Below are positions 58,734-64,000 of a DNA stretch of 64,000 bases, piece by piece. Positions within the stretch are counted from its first letter, which is position 1. Every line of letters starts with the position of its first letter. The position numbers were made by a program, and so were the translations under genes. Origin of the DNA: Terebella lapidaria (lineage: Eukaryota > Annelida > Polychaeta > Terebellida > Terebellidae); contig OX424564.1 in the NCBI GenBank assembly GCA_949152475.1, positions 36,702,165 through 36,766,164 on the forward strand, read 5' to 3'. Under the pieces are notes generated by a model that did no database searches, had not been told where the DNA came from, and saw only the letters and a list, made by a program, of their open reading frames with translations.

Positions 58734-58778
58734 ATTTGGCCAAGTGTCGCGCTATGCGCGACAGGCCTCGGGCTCTCG
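58734..58778 (+). other. F3 3' terminus: subterminal repeat plus 8-bp hairpin
   Basis: ATTTGGCCAAGT (58734-58745) is the exact inverse of the F3 5' arm. TGTCGCGC-TAT-GCGCGACA (58745-58763) is a perfect 8-bp stem with TAT loop, followed by GGCCTCGGGCTCTCG to 58778. It is the longest terminal stem in the window. Confidence 0.88.
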
Positions 58779-61105
58779 TTTGTTTGTTTGTCAGTAAGCA
58801 CTCTAGCGTCCACAATTCCAGTTCTATCGTTCCCAAACTTGGTCGGAATATTCTGTAGGACAATGACTCGGACAAGTTCGAAGATGGGCATCCAAGGTCA
58901 AATAACAAGGTCAAGGTCACGCAAAACGTTGAAAATACATAAGTGGCCATAACTGCGGTTCTAATCGTCGTAGAGACTTCAAACCAAGTTCATAGTGTAG
59001 ATAAACTCGAGTTATATCTTCCTTGACCTTGACCTTGACATTTGACCTTGACCTTGAGAAGTTCGCCTGAGGTCGAAGTCAAGGTCAAGTACGAAAGTCA
59101 GCGCACCATATCGAGTAGTATATCGTTGGAAAGGTTTTGAGCCCCTGATTGCAGTGATACCCTATTTTCGGCGCTGCGACGTAAACTGACGTCACACTGA
59201 CGTCATAAACGTCGAAAATCCGAAATTTCAAAGGGTCATAACATCGTCAATAGTGTATGGAATCCCTTGGAATTTGATATGCATTTTGACAGGATTGACC
59301 TCTATGAATTGAAGTACAAAGGTCAAAGGTCAAGGTCAAGGTTACCGAAATCCCAGAAAAACACATTTTCGGTTATAACATCTGCTTGAATCGCAGCAGA
59401 CTCCTGAAATTTGATCCATATGATTCAGAAGAGATATGGCAATCAGACGTGTATGACAATTTCATGATTGGTTTTGAACTTGGTCGGCAAAATGAGGTCA
59501 CATGAGCAAAACTTGAACGTCAAATTTTGAAACTGACTAAAACATATCAAATAATACATCAAATGGAAGGTCTCGGCCCCTGATACATACTGTTCCATGC
59601 TTTTTCAAATGTGACGTTTACTGACGTCACAGTGACGTCATAAACGTCAATTTTTCAAAATTTCAAAAGGCCATAGTGTCCGTAATTCTTGTTGGATTCT
59701 GATTAAATTTATCCAGTATAATCTGTATGTCCATACACAAGCAGTGCACAACTTTCGTGACCCAAAGTCACAGGTCAAAGCCAAGGTCAAGGAATAGGTC
59801 AAAATCACATAAATGGCCATAACTTCGGTTCTATATGTCACAAGGACTTCAAACCAAATGCATACTGTAAATAAACTCAAATCTATCTTCAGTGACCTTG
59901 ACCGTGACCTTTGACCTTGACCCAACCGCTCAAGGTCAAACTTCATGAGAAAACAATATCATCTCCGACTCTCAATTTGATGCTTGAATACGATGTATTG
60001 TTGGTCCCTTATGCTCCACGTCAATTTTGAGTCTGATCAGATAAGCCATTGTGACGAAATTGACGTTCTTATGGCAACAAAGTCGGTCCCATTATAAGCA
60101 AAATCGCATATCCCGAGCTATCTATACTGATAACTGCCTGAATAATGATTTTGAAAATCTGTCAGTAGATTGTCTTATAAGTGAGGTCGAGTTCTTACAG
60201 CTAAAAAAATTTCAAGGTCAATTGTCAAAGCCCGAGGTCAATATTGACCTTCAATGGAAATTCGTGTAGGTCACTATGTCTCAACTGTTAATGAAAATAG
60301 GAACGCAAAAGTAAAGCCAGAATGTTGTCTTCACCTAGCCTAGAAACATTTGTATTTGCACCTAAGTCCTACCACCCACAGCCTTTCTAAGTGGCTTGGT
60401 CGAATTTGACCTTAGAAATGACCTTGACCGTCAATTTTTAAAAAAAAAAAATGAGTAGTAACTCGTTTGAAAGGTCTTCAAGATTGCTTTCCGAATCTAA
60501 ATCGGATGATATTTTACGTCACTGTGACGTCAAACGTGATTTTAAGTTGAATTAGAACCAGTCGGTTCCCATAGTCATGTTGGTGTGTGCAGGTGGCATG
60601 CACCGCAAGCGCCCACCACTACTCCGTCATTGTGAATATTTACGAGGAAACAATGTGTTCAATAACAGTATTATTCTTAGTTTATGATGCACTTTTCATA
60701 TTTGCAATACATTGAAAACTCACCGAGATATATTTATGGAAAGAGCAGTGGAGTAAATCTGATCTTCAACCCGTTTATACACCAATAAGTTGTGTTAAGG
60801 ATTACCCCCTGTGCACGAGTCCCATTCTAACTATAATGATTCGGTCGTGTAATAACACAATATACCTCGATTAATCTAAATATTTACTTCAAAACAACAT
60901 TGCTGCTGTTTTCTAAGTCAGTGATGTCCAGATGACACAAAGCCTATGAGCCATGATGTATTTACTACAATTTGAGGCACGAAACACTCCTTACTACAAT
61001 TTGAGGCACGAAACACTCCTTATTATTCAAACTATTGGCGATGACGAACCGGGTTCGAACCGGGTTTTTATAAATATCTTGTATATATATGCATAGGATA
61101 TTGTT
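58779..61105 (+). mobile_element. F3 array unit 5 body
   Basis: Starts in the TTTG tract right after the complete F3 element, then TCAGTAAGCACTCTAGCG and a body collinear with units 1-3 but a few percent diverged. It carries GGTTGCGTTT-type stubs only at its end and a short duplicated CACGAAACACTCCTTA segment near 60980-61020. No 3' terminus. Confidence 0.8.
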
Positions 61106-61183
61106 ACTTGACGAAATCAAACATTTTGTCAAGTATGTTGATCGGTTCTGTTTGTTACTTGGCCAAATGAAATTTGGTCAAGT
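61105..61183 (+). other. Stacked 5' termini: F1-variant, F3
   Basis: Hairpins 61106-61134 and 61157-61183, same order as at 56708 and 63530. Confidence 0.8.
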
Positions 61184-63580
61184 ATGTTGGTCGGTTGCGT
61201 TTGTTTGTTTGTTTGTCAGTAAGCACTCTAGCGTCCACAATTCCAGTTCTATCGTTCCCAAACTTGGTCGGAATATTCTGTAGGACAATGACTCGGACAA
61301 GTTCGAAGATGGGCATCCAAGGTCAAATAACAAGGTCAAGGTCACGCAAAACGTTGAAAATACATAAGTGGCCATAACTGCGGTTCTAATCGTCGTAGAG
61401 ACTTCAAACCAAGTTCATAGTGTAGATAAACTCGAGTTATATCTTCCTTGACCTTGACCTTGACATTTGACCTTGACCTTGAGAAGTTCGCCTGAGGTCG
61501 AAGTCAAGGTCAAGTACGAAAGTCAGCGCACCATATCGAGTAGTATATCGTTGGAAAGGTTTTGAGCCCCTGATTGCAGTGATACCCTATTTTCGGCGCT
61601 GCGACGTAAACTGACGTCACACTGACGTCATAAACGTCGAAAATCCGAAATTTCAAAGGGTCATAACATCGTCAATAGTGTATGGAATCCCTTGGAATTT
61701 GATATGCATTTTGACAGGATTGACCTCTATGAATTGAAGTACAAAGGTCAAAGGTCAAGGTCAAGGTTACCGAAATCCCAGAAAAACACATTTTCGGTTA
61801 TAACATCTGCTTGAATCGCAGCAGACTCCTGAAATTTGATCCATATGATTCAGAAGAGATATGGCAATCAGACGTGTATGACAATTTCATGATTGGTTTT
61901 GAACTTGGTCTGCAAAATGAGGTCACATGAGCAAAACTTGAACGTCAAATTTTGAAACTGACTAAAACATATCAAATAATACATCAAATGGAAGGTCTCG
62001 GCCCCTGATACATACTGTTCCATGCTTTTTCAAATGTGACGTTTACTGACGTCACAGTGACGTCATAAACGTCAATTTTTCAAAATTTCAAAAGGCCATA
62101 GTGTCCGTAATTCTTGTTGGATTCTGATTAAATTTATCCAGTATAATCTGTATGTCCATACACAAGCAGTGCACAACTTTCGTGACCCAAAGTCACAGGT
62201 CAAAGCCAAGGTCAAGGAATAGGTCAAAATCACATAAATGGCCATAACTTCGGTTCTATATGTCACAAGGACTTCAAACCAAATGCATACTGTAAATAAA
62301 CTCAAATCTATCTTCAGTGACCTTGACCGTGACCTTTGACCTTGACCCAACCGCTCAAGGTCAAACTTCATGAGAAAACAATATCATCTCCGACTCTCAA
62401 TTTGATGCTTGAATACGATGTATTGTTGGTCCCTTATGCTCCACGTCAATTTTGAGTCTGATCAGATAAGCCATTGTGACGAAATTGACGTTCTTATGGC
62501 AACAAAGTCGGTCCCATTATAAGCAAAATCGCATATCCCGAGCTATCTATACTGATAACTGCCTGAATAATGATTTTGAAAATCTGTCAGTAGATTGTCT
62601 TATAAGTGAGGTCGAGTTCTTACAGCTAAAAAAATTTCAAGGTCAATTGTCAAAGCCCGAGGTCAATATTGACCTTCAATGGAAATTCGTGTAGGTCACT
62701 ATGTCTCAACTGTTAATGAAAATAGGAACGCAAAAGTAAAGCCAGAATGTTGTCTTCACCTAGCCTAGAAACATTTGTATTTGCACCTAAGTCCTACCAC
62801 CCACAGCCTTTCTAAGTGGCTTGGTCGAATTTGACCTTAGAAATGACCTTGACCGTCAATTTTTAAAAAAAAAAAATGAGTAGTAACTCGTTTGAAAGGT
62901 CTTCAAGATTGCTTTCCGAATCTAAATCGGATGATATTTTACGTCACTGTGACGTCAAACGTGATTTTAAGTTGAATTAGAACCAGTCGGTTCCCATAGT
63001 CATGTTGGTGTGTGCAGGTGGCATGCACCGCAAGCGCCCACCACTACTCCGTCATTGTGAATATTTACGAGGAAACAATGTGTTCAATAACAGTATTATT
63101 CTTAGTTTATGATGCACTTTTCATATTTGCAATACATTGAAAACTCACCGAGATATATTTATGGAAAGAGCAGTGGAGTAAATCTGATCTTCAACCCGTT
63201 TATACACCAATAAGTTGTGTTAAGGATTACCCCCTGTGCACGAGTCCCATTCTAACTATAATGATTCGGTCGTGTAATAACACAATATACCTCGATTAAT
63301 CTAAATATTTACTTCAAAACAACATTGCTGCTGTTTTCTAAGTCAGTGATGTCCAGATGACACAAAGCCTATGAGCCATGATGTATTTACTACAATTTGA
63401 GGCACGAAACACTCCTTACTACAATTTGAGGCACGAAACACTCCTTATTATTCAAACTATTGGCGATGACGAACCGGGTTCGAACCGGGTTTTTATAAAT
63501 ATCTTGTATATATATGCATAGGATATTGTTACTTGACGAAATCAAACATTTTGTCAAGTATGTTGATCGGTTCTGTTTGT
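61156..63580 (+). mobile_element. F3 array unit 6 (2425 bp)
   Basis: Almost identical to unit 5 (landmarks displaced 2425 bp, same short duplication near 63405-63445), so units 5 and 6 are a younger pair than their split from units 1-3. Ends in the F1-variant stub followed by an F3 5' end. Confidence 0.85.
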
Positions 63581-63608
63581 TACTTGGCCAAATGAAATTT
63601 GGTCAAGT
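63530..63608 (+). other. Stacked 5' termini: F1-variant, F3
   Basis: Hairpins 63531-63559 and 63582-63608. Confidence 0.8.
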
Positions 63609-64000
63609 ATGTTGGTCGGTTGCGTTTGTTTGTTTGTTTGTCAGTAAGCACTCTAGCGTCCACAATTCCAGTTCTATCGTTCCCAAACTTGGTCGGAATA
63701 TTCTGTAGGACAATGGCTCGGACGAGTTCGAAGATGGGCATTCAAGGTCAGATTTTTATGAAAGCATATATCAATGTAGGTATCAATCTATTACCACCAA
63801 TACATCCAGATTTTGATTATGTTAATGCCAAACGTAAAGTACAACATTTTGCAATAGAAACAAAGCCCGACCAAATAGTTCATCCAAAGACACACTGGCG
63901 TCATCAGGGGCAGACAGTGTGTTAAATGTAGTTGTTTCTACTGTACACCTGATGGAATTAGTATACAACTGCCCAACAACCTATGAAAAAAAATATATAT
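63581..64000 (+). mobile_element. F3 element with 369-bp core, cut by the window end
   Basis: 5' hairpin and leader, then at 63769 the 369-bp satellite with the same entry junction (AAAGCATATATCAATGTA) as the complete copy at 56759. The rest lies outside the window. Confidence 0.8.

Larger units (their letters stand above)
56759..58778 (+). mobile_element. F3 element with both termini and 369-bp core (2020 bp)
   Basis: 5' hairpin 56760-56786, TTTG tract, inner block to about 56950, 369-bp tandem core to 58129, a unique 3' body with AGGTCA and TGACGTCA sites (58130-58733), and the F3 3' terminus (58734-58778). GTTT tract and another F3 body follow. It has the only F3 3' terminus in the window. 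Confidence 0.8.

Noticed and set aside
22492-58778. Cut-and-paste DNA transposons with terminal inverted repeats
   Set aside because: The inverse repeat is terminal at the 5' end but subterminal at the 3' end, beyond it lies a hairpin, and the best-defined insertion has no target duplication.
9542-63708. Cysteine-rich VCLFVCLFV-like peptides
   Set aside because: They are translations of GTTT/GTCT microsatellite just inside 5' termini and appear in every family.
1-64000. Centromeric or telomeric satellite
   Set aside because: No telomere-type hexamer repeat. Units have mobile-element termini and several families are interleaved. A pericentromeric location is possible but cannot be told from the sequence.

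Overview
This window is eukaryotic, and it reads as a repeat-dense, non-coding part of an animal genome, most likely a marine invertebrate. I cannot name the species. I find no protein-coding gene, rRNA or functional tRNA. Reading frames are all shorter than about 125 codons, recur at exact repeat periods, and often translate GTTT/GTCT microsatellite. Almost every base belongs to one superfamily of non-autonomous mobile elements. Their ends look like Helentron/Helitron2-type rolling-circle elements (HINE-like): a 5' terminal hairpin starting TACTTG or TAGTTG, a (GTTT/GTCT)n tract just inside it, a body of tandem core monomers, a copy of the 5' inverted repeat near the 3' end, then a short terminal hairpin, usually with a TAT loop. 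The superfamily assignment rests on these termini and on insertion without target duplication. No Rep/helicase gene is present.

I name subfamilies by their ends. F1: 5' arm ACTTGACGAAAT, 3' hairpin TTGGCC-TAT-GGCCGA, end GATTTT. F2: AGTTGACGAATT, GGGCC-TAT-GGCCC, end CTCG. F3: ACTTGGCCAAAT, TGTCGCGC-TAT-GCGCGACA, end CTCG. F4: ACTTGCCAGAATC or ACTTGCCGGAATC, GCCC-TAT-GGGC and a variant. F5: only 3' ends seen, GCTC-TTT-GAGC.

Layout: 1-7824 is a near-identical 1156-bp tandem array of an F4 unit whose last copy runs on as a chimera to an F4 3' end at 9605. 9606-13228 is a mosaic of F5-type bodies with tRNA-Gln-like SINE copies. 13229-22490 is a nested set: four 5' hairpins in the order F2,F2,F1,F1 are followed by 3' ends in the mirror order F1,F1,F2,F2, ending in a 1036-bp tandem duplication that carries a tRNA-derived SINE. 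22491-64000 is an array of about 2.4-kb F3 units. Its third unit is split at its GTTT tract by a block of about 26.9 kb (27503-54407) built almost wholly of F1 elements, themselves nested and tandem. One F3 element (56759-58778) has both ends and a 369-bp tandem core.

The elements work as an ecosystem rather than a pathway: the GTTT/GTCT tract just inside each 5' end is the repeated landing site for further copies, always in the same orientation, so the locus grows like nested brackets. The core monomers are packed with nuclear-receptor-type half-sites (TCAAGGTCA, AGGTCA direct repeats) and CRE-type TGACGTCA pairs. Their function, if any, is unknown. All coordinates and identities were judged by eye.
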